Assembly (NCBI GenBank): GCA_017853235.1
Contig: JAFMJX010000008.1
Span: 1-22,551 of the forward strand
Direction: 5' to 3'
Length of the DNA stretch: 22,551 nt
From: Chitinophagaceae bacterium
GTDB taxonomy: Bacteria > Bacteroidota > Bacteroidia > Chitinophagales > Chitinophagaceae
In this document: piece after piece, positions 6,868 to 15,016 of the stretch
How positions within the stretch are numbered: position 1 is the stretch's first letter
How the letters are laid out: each line of letters opens with the position of its first letter
Translations under genes and position numbers: made by a program
The notes under the pieces: generated by a model
Database searches by the model: none
Told to the model about the DNA's origin: nothing
What the model saw: only the letters and a program-made list of their open reading frames with translations

Positions 6868-8694
6868 ATGTACCGTACGCATCATTGTGGGGAATTAAAT
6901 ATTCAAAATGTAAACCAAACTGTAACCTTAGCAGGTTGGGTGCAAACTATCCGTAAATTTGGCGCCATCACTTTTGTAGATGTAAGAGATCGATACGGTA
7001 TTACCCAATTATTAATGGGTGAAGAATTACAAGCTCAATTAGATGCGCAACCCTTAGGACGTGAATTTGTCATACAAGCTATTGGAACTGTGATTGAACG
7101 TTCTAATAAAAACGCACAAATTCCAACAGGAGAAATTGAGATCAAAGTCACTTCTTTTAACATTTTGAATAGTTCTATAGTACCTCCTTTTACAATTCAA
7201 GACGATACCGATGGCGGTGACGATATCAGAATGAAATATCGTTTTCTTGATTTAAGAAGGAACGCAGTAAAAAAGAATTTAGAATTAAGATATCAAGTGA
7301 ATCGTGCAGCGCGTAATTATTTACATGAAAAAGGATTCATGGATATTGAGACTCCATTTTTAATTAAAAGCACTCCCGAAGGAGCTAGAGATTTTGTGGT
7401 ACCAAGCCGAATGAATGAGGGTGAATTTTATGCATTGCCACAATCTCCGCAAACATTTAAGCAATTATTAATGGTTAGTGGGTATGACAGATATTACCAA
7501 ATTGTGAAATGCTTTAGAGATGAAGATTTAAGAGCAGACAGACAACCAGAATTTACTCAGATTGACTGCGAGATGAGTTTTGTGGAACAAGAAGACATAT
7601 TAAATATGTTTGAAGGATTGATTAAAAGCATTTTCAAAGAAGTTAAAAATATTGACTACACCGAAGCTGTGCAAAGAATGACTTGGGAAGATGCTATGTG
7701 GCAATATGGTAATGACAAACCAGATATTCGTTTTGGCATGAAATTATGCAATCTCAAAAAGCCTGCACATGTATTCACTGCTAAAGCTGATCAAGCAAAT
7801 TTGATTCAGGGTGCTGATTTTAAAGCATTTGATGAAGCTGAAACGGTCATTGCTATTGCCGTTCCTGGATGTAGTGAATATTCACGCAAACAAACTGATG
7901 AATTAACCGAATGGGTGAAACGACCTCAGATTGGTATGAAAGGGTTGGTGTTTATTAAGTGTAATGTAGATGGTTCTTTTAAGAGTAGCGTAGATAAATT
8001 TTATTCAGAAGATAAATTAAAAGTCATTGCAAGTGCCGCTGGTGCAAAAGCAGGTGATTTAATATTAATTTTAGCAGGTGCCGAAGAAAGAACTCGTAAA
8101 GCCATTAGTGAATTACGTTTAGAATTAGGAAAACAGTTAGGATTCCGAAAAGAGAATGAATTTAAATTATTATGGGTATTGGACTTCCCTTTATTCGAAT
8201 ATGATGAGGAAGGAAATAGATGGGTAGCACGTCATCATCCATTTACTTCACCTAAACCGGATCATATTGAAGTAATGATTCAAAATACCCCACAAATCGC
8301 TGACGCTTCTAAATATTTGGAACATCCCTATGCCAACATCAAAGCAAATGCTTATGATATGGTACTCAATGGAAATGAAATTGGAGGTGGTTCTATCCGA
8401 ATTTTCCAAAGAGCATTACAAGAAAAAATGTTTGCAGCCTTAGGTATGAGTCCCGAAGAAGCCCAACATAAATTTGGATTTTTATTGGGCGCATTCGAAT
8501 ACGGAGCTCCACCACATGGAGGTATTGCATTTGGATTCGATCGTTTATGTGCATTATTAGGAGGCAGTGAAAGTATTAGAGATTTTATTGCTTTCCCTAA
8601 AAATAATAGTGGTCGTGATGTAATGCTAGATGCTCCTAGTAGCATTGATGAAAAACAATTTGAGGAATTACATATCAAATTGAATTTAAAATAA
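6868..8694 (+). CDS. aspS: Aspartyl-tRNA synthetase
   Basis: This class II synthetase charges tRNA-Asp with aspartate in the cytosol. At 608 aa it is slightly longer than E. coli AspS (590) and includes the bacterial GAD insertion domain (about residues 290-420). An N-terminal OB-fold anticodon-binding domain covers about residues 1-105 (GWVQTIRKFGAITFVDVRDR). The motif 1 region reads DIETPFLIKSTPEGARDFVV. Motif 2 is FRDEDLRADRQPEFTQID (about 216-233), and motif 3 is GGIAFGFDRL (about 551-560). All catalytic motifs are intact. A membrane-protein gene begins 5 bp after the stop and is probably co-transcribed. Confidence 0.98.
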   Translation: MYRTHHCGELNIQNVNQTVTLAGWVQTIRKFGAITFVDVRDRYGITQLLMGEELQAQLDAQPLGREFVIQAIGTVIERSNKNAQIPTGEIEIKVTSFNILNSSIVPPFTIQDDTDGGDDIRMKYRFLDLRRNAVKKNLELRYQVNRAARNYLHEKGFMDIETPFLIKSTPEGARDFVVPSRMNEGEFYALPQSPQTFKQLLMVSGYDRYYQIVKCFRDEDLRADRQPEFTQIDCEMSFVEQEDILNMFEGLIKSIFKEVKNIDYTEAVQRMTWEDAMWQYGNDKPDIRFGMKLCNLKKPAHVFTAKADQANLIQGADFKAFDEAETVIAIAVPGCSEYSRKQTDELTEWVKRPQIGMKGLVFIKCNVDGSFKSSVDKFYSEDKLKVIASAAGAKAGDLILILAGAEERTRKAISELRLELGKQLGFRKENEFKLLWVLDFPLFEYDEEGNRWVARHHPFTSPKPDHIEVMIQNTPQIADASKYLEHPYANIKANAYDMVLNGNEIGGGSIRIFQRALQEKMFAALGMSPEEAQHKFGFLLGAFEYGAPPHGGIAFGFDRLCALLGGSESIRDFIAFPKNNSGRDVMLDAPSSIDEKQFEELHIKLNLK

Positions 8695-8699
8695 GTAGC

Positions 8700-9203
8700 A
8701 TGCCACAAAATTTGAAACTTTATACAGTATTAAGCTATTGTTTAATTCCCATTGCTTTATTTTTTGGTTTTTTAGATATAGTGATGGCAGTAAGCTCAAT
8801 GGGCAACCCTAGTGTTTTGCTTATGGTTTTTGTGTTGGCTTGCTTAGTGATTTACACTTTTGCTAGTTTCAAATTTTTAAAAAGAGGCATCGAAAGAGAA
8901 CAAACACAATCCACCAAATTAAAAGACTGGATTAAAGTAAATGCTTTTGTGAGTTTGTTTTTATGCAGTTTGTTTTTCATAAATTCCATTAGTATTTTAG
9001 TTGCCTCTGATCAAGTATTAATGGGATACATCAATGATTTTATGAATCAACAAGCAGGCTTACCAGCCGAAATCACTCAAAAGATGATACTCTCCATCTT
9101 ACGTGGAGTGTCTGTATTTTTACTCATCACAAGCGTCATTGGATTGATTCATATTCGAACTACATTACGTTTGGTGAAGGAATATGAATATTTGTTTGAA
9201 TAG
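8700..9203 (+). CDS. Four-helix membrane protein, function unknown
   Basis: This 167-aa protein has four strongly hydrophobic segments, at about residues 8-30, 40-56, 78-102 and 134-152, with short charged loops (KRGIEREQTQSTKLKDW; VKEYEYLFE at the C-terminus). It has no recognisable catalytic motif. It starts 5 bp after the aspS stop and ends 27 bp before rarA, so it is probably part of an aspS transcript. I do not recognise the family. Confidence 0.75.
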   Translation: MPQNLKLYTVLSYCLIPIALFFGFLDIVMAVSSMGNPSVLLMVFVLACLVIYTFASFKFLKRGIEREQTQSTKLKDWIKVNAFVSLFLCSLFFINSISILVASDQVLMGYINDFMNQQAGLPAEITQKMILSILRGVSVFLLITSVIGLIHIRTTLRLVKEYEYLFE

Positions 9204-9230
9204 CCCTTCATATTTCATACTTTTAAGTGA

Positions 9231-10511
9231 ATGAACGCATTGATTCCATTAGCAGAACGACTCCGCCCTACCACTTTATCTGACTTAGTGGGACAGGAAC
9301 ATTTATCTGGCGAGCACAGCGTTTTACAAAAATCAATTGCAAATGGTAAAGTGCCCTCCATGATTTTGTGGGGTCCTCCTGGAGTTGGTAAAACTACTTT
9401 GGCAAACATTATAGCTACTCATTTAAACATTGATTATTTCCAATTGAGCGCCATAAGTAGCGGTGTAAAAGAATTGCGTGAAGTGATTGAGGAAGCTAAA
9501 TCAAAACAAGGTGCTATTTTATTTATAGATGAAATTCATCGATTTAATAAAGGACAGCAAGATGCTTTACTTGGAGCTGTCGAAAAAGGAATCATTACTT
9601 TAATTGGTGCTACTACCGAAAATCCAAGCTTCGAAGTAAACAGCGCTTTATTAAGTAGATGTCAAGTTTTCATTTTGAAAGCATTAGATGCAAATGCATT
9701 AGAAAAATTAATTGCCCAAGCCGTTGAAAAAGATGATTTATTTAAAAAGCATCCTATTCAAATCAAAGAAACAGAAGCCTTGTTTCAATTATCTGGCGGA
9801 GATGGCCGAAAGCTATTGAATTTATTGGAATTAAGCGTTGAAGCATTATTCGCTATCGAAAAAAACGCCAATCCTTTTATACTCACGAATGATTGGGTCA
9901 TGGAAGTGGCTCAAACCAATATTGCCTTATATGATAAAAATGGTGAACAACATTATGACATCATTTCGGCTTTCATTAAAAGCATGCGTGGTTCGGATCC
10001 CAATGGGGCGGTATATTGGTTATCAAGAATGATCTCAGGAGGTGAAGATGTAAAATTTATAGCAAGACGCATGCTTATTTTTGCAAGTGAGGATATTGGC
10101 AATGCCAATCCCAATGCTTTGCTATTAGCCAATAACTGTTTTGATGCTGTCAATAAAATTGGATACCCAGAAAGCCGTATCATTTTATCACAATGTGCTA
10201 TTTATTTAGCAAGTTCTCCAAAAAGTAATGCCTCTTATGAAGCCATTTCAGCAGGCTTAAGCCTTGTTGAAAAAACGGGCAACTTACCTGTACCATTACA
10301 CTTACGTAATGCCCCCACCAAACTCATGAAGGATTTGTCTTATGGAAAGGATTACAAATACTCCCACCTTGGTGAAAATAATTTTTTGGAACAGGAATAT
10401 TTACCAGATGCTATAAAGGGTACAAAATTATATCAGCCACAACAAAATGCAAGAGAGCAAGAAATTAAAAAGTTTTTGCAAGATCGTTGGAAAGGGAAAT
10501 ACGGATATTAA
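9231..10511 (+). CDS. rarA: Replication-associated recombination protein A (RarA/MgsA), AAA+ ATPase
   Basis: RarA is an AAA+ ATPase of the clamp-loader clade that acts at stalled replication forks and is linked to RecA- and SSB-dependent repair. The protein is 426 aa, in the family range (E. coli 447). The Walker A motif GPPGVGKTT is at residues 48-56, Walker B ILFIDEIHRF near 95-104, and sensor 1 GATTENPSF near 126-134. The Arg-containing SGGDGRKLLNLLE near 189 matches the sensor 2 region. The C-terminal tetramerisation domain carries YDIISAFIKSMRGSDPNGAVYWLSRM and is characteristic of MgsA. The start at 9231 yields the expected PLAERLRPTTLSDLVGQ. The gene converges on the FAD protein with only 4 bp between stop codons. 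Confidence 0.96.
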   Translation: MNALIPLAERLRPTTLSDLVGQEHLSGEHSVLQKSIANGKVPSMILWGPPGVGKTTLANIIATHLNIDYFQLSAISSGVKELREVIEEAKSKQGAILFIDEIHRFNKGQQDALLGAVEKGIITLIGATTENPSFEVNSALLSRCQVFILKALDANALEKLIAQAVEKDDLFKKHPIQIKETEALFQLSGGDGRKLLNLLELSVEALFAIEKNANPFILTNDWVMEVAQTNIALYDKNGEQHYDIISAFIKSMRGSDPNGAVYWLSRMISGGEDVKFIARRMLIFASEDIGNANPNALLLANNCFDAVNKIGYPESRIILSQCAIYLASSPKSNASYEAISAGLSLVEKTGNLPVPLHLRNAPTKLMKDLSYGKDYKYSHLGENNFLEQEYLPDAIKGTKLYQPQQNAREQEIKKFLQDRWKGKYGY

Positions 10512-10515
10512 AATA

Positions 10516-11979
10516 TTATATTTTAGTGGGAACTGCACGACCCACAATTCCCTCCGCTCCTCTATCTCCTCCTTCGTGGTATTCTGCATCTTCATTCACA
10601 TCCCATAAATCATACACTTCTTCCCCTGCAATTATATTTTTGGCAGCCAACATTGCTGTCATCATACTATGATCCTGATTATTGTATTTATGCATACCAT
10701 TACGTCCTACTAAATAAAGCCCACTGTATTGCTTTAACGCTTCTCTAATAACTGATAAATGATCCTTGTATTCATGATCATACACGGGATATGCTTTCGG
10801 CTGACGTACCACATAACCATCTACCACTGCTGAAGGATTCGTTAATCCAATTTGATGAATCTCCTTAGTTCCTAAAGCAATCAAAGCTTCGTTAGAACTG
10901 GTCCACAATCCATCCCCTTCAAAACAGAAATATTCTAATCCATAACAAGCCATTTGTGGATCCGGCACCATATATGGACTCCATGATTTGAAGTTTTGAA
11001 TACGACCCACTTTCACATTAGGTTCATGTATATAAATCCAGTTGTCTGAAAAAGCATCTTGATCCTTACAAATTAATACCACCGTTAAAAAGTCGCGATA
11101 TTTTAGTTGATTGGCAGCATGTAATACTTGAGGAGAAAATTGAGGTGCTACTGCTGGAATTAATTCACGCATTGGAGCCGAAGACAATACATAGTCATAC
11201 CCTTCCCAAACTTTTTGATCTGATGTATATACTTTCCAATGGTCTCCTAATTTTTCAATTTTTTGAACACCAGTGTTCATTTCTATATTTACACCTAAAG
11301 CTTTACTTTTCACCACACACTCTTCCCACATCATACCAGGACCACGTTTAGGATAACGAAAAGAATCAATCAAAGTTTTGATTACTTCCCCTTTACTTTG
11401 CTTTCCACTTGGTTTAAATAAAGCATTCCAAATAGCACTACTTAAGGATAATCCTTTAATTCGTTGTGCAGCCCAATCGGCAGAAATTTCCTTACAAGGA
11501 ATTCCCCATACTTTTTCGGTATATGTTTTAAAGAAAATGTTGAACAATCTTTTTCCAAATTGATTGGTTACCCAATCTTCAAAATTTTGTGGATTTTTTA
11601 CTGGAAATAATTTTGCTTGAAAATAACTCATTACGCATAAAAAGCTTTCAAAAATACCCAACTTCATCAAGGCTTCAAAGGCAGCTAATGGATAAGAAAA
11701 AAACTTTTTATTATAAAAAATTCTTGAGCTACGAGGACGTTCCAATAATTCACTCGCTAAAATTTCGGTCCAAAAATCTTCTACTTCCTTTGATTTGGAA
11801 AAGAAACGATGCCCTCCTATGTCAAAATGATATCCTTTGTAAGATTCGGTTCTTGAGATACCTCCCACATAGGTTGGATCTTTTTCAAAAACAACAACAT
11901 CTTGATTGGCCTTTCCTAATAAATAAGCTGCTGTTAACCCTGCTGGTCCAGCACCAATAATTGCCACTTTTTTACGCAT
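10516..11979 (-). CDS. FAD-dependent amine-oxidase-fold protein, UDP-galactopyranose-mutase-like
   Basis: This 487-aa flavoprotein has the FAD-binding motif VAIIGAGPAGLTAAYLL at residues 5-21, an FEKD strand end, and YHFDIGGHRFF (about 49-59), the arrangement seen in UDP-galactopyranose mutase and protoporphyrinogen-oxidase-like enzymes. It continues with EKVWGIPCKEISADWAAQRI and ends with LYLVGRNGMHKYNNQDHSM, the flavin-contacting C-terminal segment. Proteins of this type often sit beside glycosyltransferases in cell-surface polysaccharide loci, but no such neighbours are present here, so a role in sugar nucleotide or lipid-linked sugar chemistry is only a guess. The start at 11979 fits the GxGxxG position and lies just downstream of a TAnnTTTG element on the same strand. 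Confidence 0.85.
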   Translation of the reverse strand: MRKKVAIIGAGPAGLTAAYLLGKANQDVVVFEKDPTYVGGISRTESYKGYHFDIGGHRFFSKSKEVEDFWTEILASELLERPRSSRIFYNKKFFSYPLAAFEALMKLGIFESFLCVMSYFQAKLFPVKNPQNFEDWVTNQFGKRLFNIFFKTYTEKVWGIPCKEISADWAAQRIKGLSLSSAIWNALFKPSGKQSKGEVIKTLIDSFRYPKRGPGMMWEECVVKSKALGVNIEMNTGVQKIEKLGDHWKVYTSDQKVWEGYDYVLSSAPMRELIPAVAPQFSPQVLHAANQLKYRDFLTVVLICKDQDAFSDNWIYIHEPNVKVGRIQNFKSWSPYMVPDPQMACYGLEYFCFEGDGLWTSSNEALIALGTKEIHQIGLTNPSAVVDGYVVRQPKAYPVYDHEYKDHLSVIREALKQYSGLYLVGRNGMHKYNNQDHSMMTAMLAAKNIIAGEEVYDLWDVNEDAEYHEGGDRGAEGIVGRAVPTKI

Positions 11980-12006
11980 GGAGGAGTCTAATTTGGCTCA
12001 AAATTG

Positions 12007-12014
12007 CAAAATTA
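12007..12014 (-). promoter_or_regulatory. Candidate promoter of the FAD-dependent protein
   Basis: The minus strand reads TAATTTTG, an exact TAnnTTTG match. A TTTG lies at 12039-12042, 24 bp upstream, slightly long for a -33 box. Transcription would start near 12002, giving a leader of about 22 nt before the ATG at 11979. Confidence 0.5.
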
Positions 12015-12059
12015 TATTGGGATTGCCATCATAAATAACAAAGACTTTGGTTTAACCCT

Positions 12060-12067
12060 TATTTTTG
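12060..12067 (+). promoter_or_regulatory. Candidate -7 element of the acetyltransferase gene
   Basis: TATTTTTG matches TAnnTTTG exactly and ends 5 bp before the ATG at 12073. This supports that ATG as the start and predicts a leaderless or nearly leaderless mRNA. A -33 element at normal spacing is not visible. Confidence 0.4.
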
Positions 12068-12072
12068 TGCTC

Positions 12073-12540
12073 ATGTCAAACGTTTATGCTGTTCAATGGA
12101 TCACCAAAAAGTTCTCCAAATTGAGTCCCGATGAGCTCTACGCCATTCTTCGACTCAGAAGTGAAGTTTTTGTGGTAGAACAAAACTGCGTTTTTTTAGA
12201 TATGGATAATAATGACCAAAAAGCCTATCATACCATGGGCTGGCTGGAAGGAGAACTAGTAGCGACGACTCGATTATTTAGTGAAAGTCAAATGTATGAG
12301 GGCTACCAAAGTATTGGCCGTGTGGTGGGCTCTCCTCGTCATAGAGGCATGGGAATAGGGAAAAAATTAATGGAATATTCTATTCAAGAATGTGAAAGAT
12401 TATTTGGGAAAGGACCCATTAAAATTGGAGCACAACTATACTTAAAGAAATTTTATAACGAGCAAGGTTTTGAACAATCAGGTGAGATGTATTATGAAGA
12501 TGCCATTGAACACATTCCTATGATTCGACCTATTTTATAA
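12073..12540 (+). CDS. elaA: ElaA-type GNAT N-acetyltransferase
   Basis: This acetyl-CoA-dependent acyltransferase of the GNAT superfamily resembles ElaA, whose physiological substrate is not established. From the ATG at 12073 it is 155 aa, close to E. coli ElaA (153). The N-terminal signature LYAILRLRSEVFVVEQNC is characteristic of ElaA, and the acetyl-CoA-binding loop is VGSPRHRGMGIGKKLM (consensus R/Q-x-x-G-x-G/A). The C-terminal IKIGAQLYLKKFYNEQGF is typical of the fold. An upstream ATG at 12004 is in frame, but it would add 23 residues not found in the family and would lie upstream of the likely promoter element. Its TAA stop directly abuts the stop codon of the convergent outer-membrane protein gene. 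Confidence 0.88.
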   Translation: MSNVYAVQWITKKFSKLSPDELYAILRLRSEVFVVEQNCVFLDMDNNDQKAYHTMGWLEGELVATTRLFSESQMYEGYQSIGRVVGSPRHRGMGIGKKLMEYSIQECERLFGKGPIKIGAQLYLKKFYNEQGFEQSGEMYYEDAIEHIPMIRPIL

Positions 12541-15006
12541 TCATCTTAATAAAACAATTGAAAACTTAATTCCAGTTGCATTGGGCTGATCTTCTCTAAT
12601 ACTATTTACAAAATCGATTCTAGCAATTTTGAAAATATTTTCTATAGAAAAGAAAGTTTCATAATAATTAGGCTTTGATTTTATGTTAAGCGTATTTGCG
12701 CCTATCACAAAAAACCAATTCAATTTATTAAATAAAGGTATTTTATTAGACAGGAATCCGTTCAAATGATACTCCAAATGAGATTCACTATATAAGGAGG
12801 CATGGTTACTAAATTCATAATAGGGTAACATTTGAAATCCAGTCATATAATGCTGATTAAGATCTATTTGATTGCCTAAATAATGTTGAAAATCGGGAGC
12901 GAACACTTTTTTATCGTGCACAAAACCACCCACTATAAATCGAGCATTTAACTTGCCTAATAATTTTAAATTCATGTTGTGTGATATGGTGCATTTCCAT
13001 TTTGCAAAATCCACATCACTTCCCAAGATTCCATGTAATCCTTGGGTATAGTTAAAATTAAAGCTGGGGTATGGAGATCTCAATCCAATAAGTCGATTAG
13101 GGAGTTCTAGATATTTTGTCCCTGGGCGCCATGTAATATTCAAACTCGTCACCAAAGATTGATGTGGTAAAATGTTGCTAGTCATTAATGCAGTAGGATA
13201 ATTGGGTGTAAACACATGTCCTTTTAAATCATTGACCACATTATCCAAAGGAGTACGATCTTGATATTGCATTTCCAAATTCAAATTTACTCCCTGTCCA
13301 AAATTGCGCGTATAATTGATTTTGAAAAATCCAGCCTCATAAGTTTTCATGAAATTATTACCCCATTTTAAAGTAGATGCTGTATTATCAATCTCAGAAA
13401 TAGGATTGCTATTGTTAAATTGAAACACGGTTCTTCCAAAACTTGCACTCACCAATGACCTTGCTTTAGTAGGAAATCCATAAGATCCCGAAAAACTTGT
13501 ATACCATTTCTTTTTTTCTAACCCATATCTAAATGAAGGAGAAAAGCTAATATTGTTTTTTTGAGGAAGCTGCTTATTCCAAGTAGCTTTAAAATTCATC
13601 ACCCGCCCTTCTGCTGGATTAAAATTAATGGGGAAAGCATACAATAATGGATCCACATTAATACGAATTTTTTGAGATTGCTTATTATAATTATAACCTC
13701 TTAAAAATAAATTATTGATATTCATTTTATTTCTTCTCCGATCAATGCTATCTAAATAAGCGGGTGTATTTCTAATTTTTTCTAAACTATCCTTTTTAAC
13801 AAAATCAATGGCCTCTTTTTCCAGCAAAGGCAAGGGCCTTGCACTGTCCCAATATTGCAATGATTTTTTATTAGAACTATCCAAATACTTTATAACTACA
13901 TTGGTGAAATATTTTGTATCAAATTGTTTATCTAACTCATACTCGTTAAAAACTTGCACAATACTTCCATTAAATTTAAATTTAAAAAAATTGCCAGATA
14001 AATAATTCACCTGTTGCTTGATGACCCACTGCGATCCAATTGGCATATAAATTTGTTCATAACTAATGGAATCTATTAACTGCAATTGCTGATCCTTTGT
14101 AATATTTAATTGAGTGCTATATAAACGCCATTGTCCTTCAATGATATTTATGAAACCAGAAAATAAAGGTTCTTGCTTTCGACGAGGCATGACTTTTATT
14201 CTTGTCACTTCCATGCCGTTTTCATAAAACGAACCCATGTATTTGTATTTGTAAAAAAATAGTGCATTGTCAGATATGGGAGAAACATACCCCCTTGGAT
14301 TTAAGGCCTCTCCAATGTTAATACTATTTTCATAAAATGAAATGATATTAGGATTGCCCAACCCAAATCCATTACTTCTTCCACTCACTTTGGTAGATTT
14401 TACTTCTACCTTTTTTTGTTTATTACTCACCGAATAATCCGCAAAAGTTTCTGACAGAAAAAGTATTTTAGCTTTATTAGTATCCCCATCTTGGAAATCA
14501 ACAGTATCACCCAAAAATTTTTTTGGATAATCATTTAACTGTATCAAACCTTTCAAATATACTTGGCATTTAAAATTGTTGTATTCTTTTAAATGCGCTT
14601 CTCTTTTTTTTATAGCATTTCGTATGATCTCATAGGCAGGATCTTCTGCTTTATTACTCACGACCACTTCGGTGAGTTCATACTGCTGTTCGGTTAATAT
14701 AAAATCAAGTGTCGTGAACGCCTCTTTAATTTTTACCTTCTTTTCAACTGTTTTATAACTGATACTTTGACAAACAATCACATAGTCTCCAGGTGCTATA
14801 TTTAAATTATATACTCCTTTACTATTTGCGGTGGTGCCCAACTTTGTTTTCTTGATTAAAATAGAAGCAAATGGAACCTCTTTACCTTGTGCATCCCTAA
14901 TGCTGCCTTGTAATACATTCGCATAGGAGGAATTTCCAAGTAAAAACACAGTTATTACAATGGCAATAATTTTATAAAACGTGGAGGTTGATTGTGAAAA
15001 TATCAT
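12541..15006 (-). CDS. DUF5686 outer-membrane protein with carboxypeptidase-regulatory-like domain
   Basis: This 821-aa protein is typical of Bacteroidota. An N-terminal signal peptide (hydrophobic residues about 11-26, cleavage near A29) is followed by a carboxypeptidase-regulatory-like (CarbopepD_reg-2-type) beta-sandwich at about residues 31-112 (VLQGSIRDAQGKEVPFASILI). This leads through ELTEVVVSNKAEDPAYEIIRNAIKKR into a long DUF5686 region rich in alternating aromatic residues, consistent with a C-terminal beta-barrel in the outer membrane. The sequence ends FSIVLLR, which fits a last membrane strand. Its exact role is unknown. uvrA ends only 10 bp upstream on the same strand, so the two may share a transcript. 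No DUF5686 function is established to my knowledge. Confidence 0.88.
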   Translation of the reverse strand: MIFSQSTSTFYKIIAIVITVFLLGNSSYANVLQGSIRDAQGKEVPFASILIKKTKLGTTANSKGVYNLNIAPGDYVIVCQSISYKTVEKKVKIKEAFTTLDFILTEQQYELTEVVVSNKAEDPAYEIIRNAIKKREAHLKEYNNFKCQVYLKGLIQLNDYPKKFLGDTVDFQDGDTNKAKILFLSETFADYSVSNKQKKVEVKSTKVSGRSNGFGLGNPNIISFYENSINIGEALNPRGYVSPISDNALFFYKYKYMGSFYENGMEVTRIKVMPRRKQEPLFSGFINIIEGQWRLYSTQLNITKDQQLQLIDSISYEQIYMPIGSQWVIKQQVNYLSGNFFKFKFNGSIVQVFNEYELDKQFDTKYFTNVVIKYLDSSNKKSLQYWDSARPLPLLEKEAIDFVKKDSLEKIRNTPAYLDSIDRRRNKMNINNLFLRGYNYNKQSQKIRINVDPLLYAFPINFNPAEGRVMNFKATWNKQLPQKNNISFSPSFRYGLEKKKWYTSFSGSYGFPTKARSLVSASFGRTVFQFNNSNPISEIDNTASTLKWGNNFMKTYEAGFFKINYTRNFGQGVNLNLEMQYQDRTPLDNVVNDLKGHVFTPNYPTALMTSNILPHQSLVTSLNITWRPGTKYLELPNRLIGLRSPYPSFNFNYTQGLHGILGSDVDFAKWKCTISHNMNLKLLGKLNARFIVGGFVHDKKVFAPDFQHYLGNQIDLNQHYMTGFQMLPYYEFSNHASLYSESHLEYHLNGFLSNKIPLFNKLNWFFVIGANTLNIKSKPNYYETFFSIENIFKIARIDFVNSIREDQPNATGIKFSIVLLR

Positions 15007-15016
15007 AGAGATTAAA

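Noticed and set aside
12004..12072. A longer acetyltransferase starting at 12004.
   Set aside because: It would exceed the ElaA length by 23 residues and include a TAnnTTTG promoter box inside the coding region.
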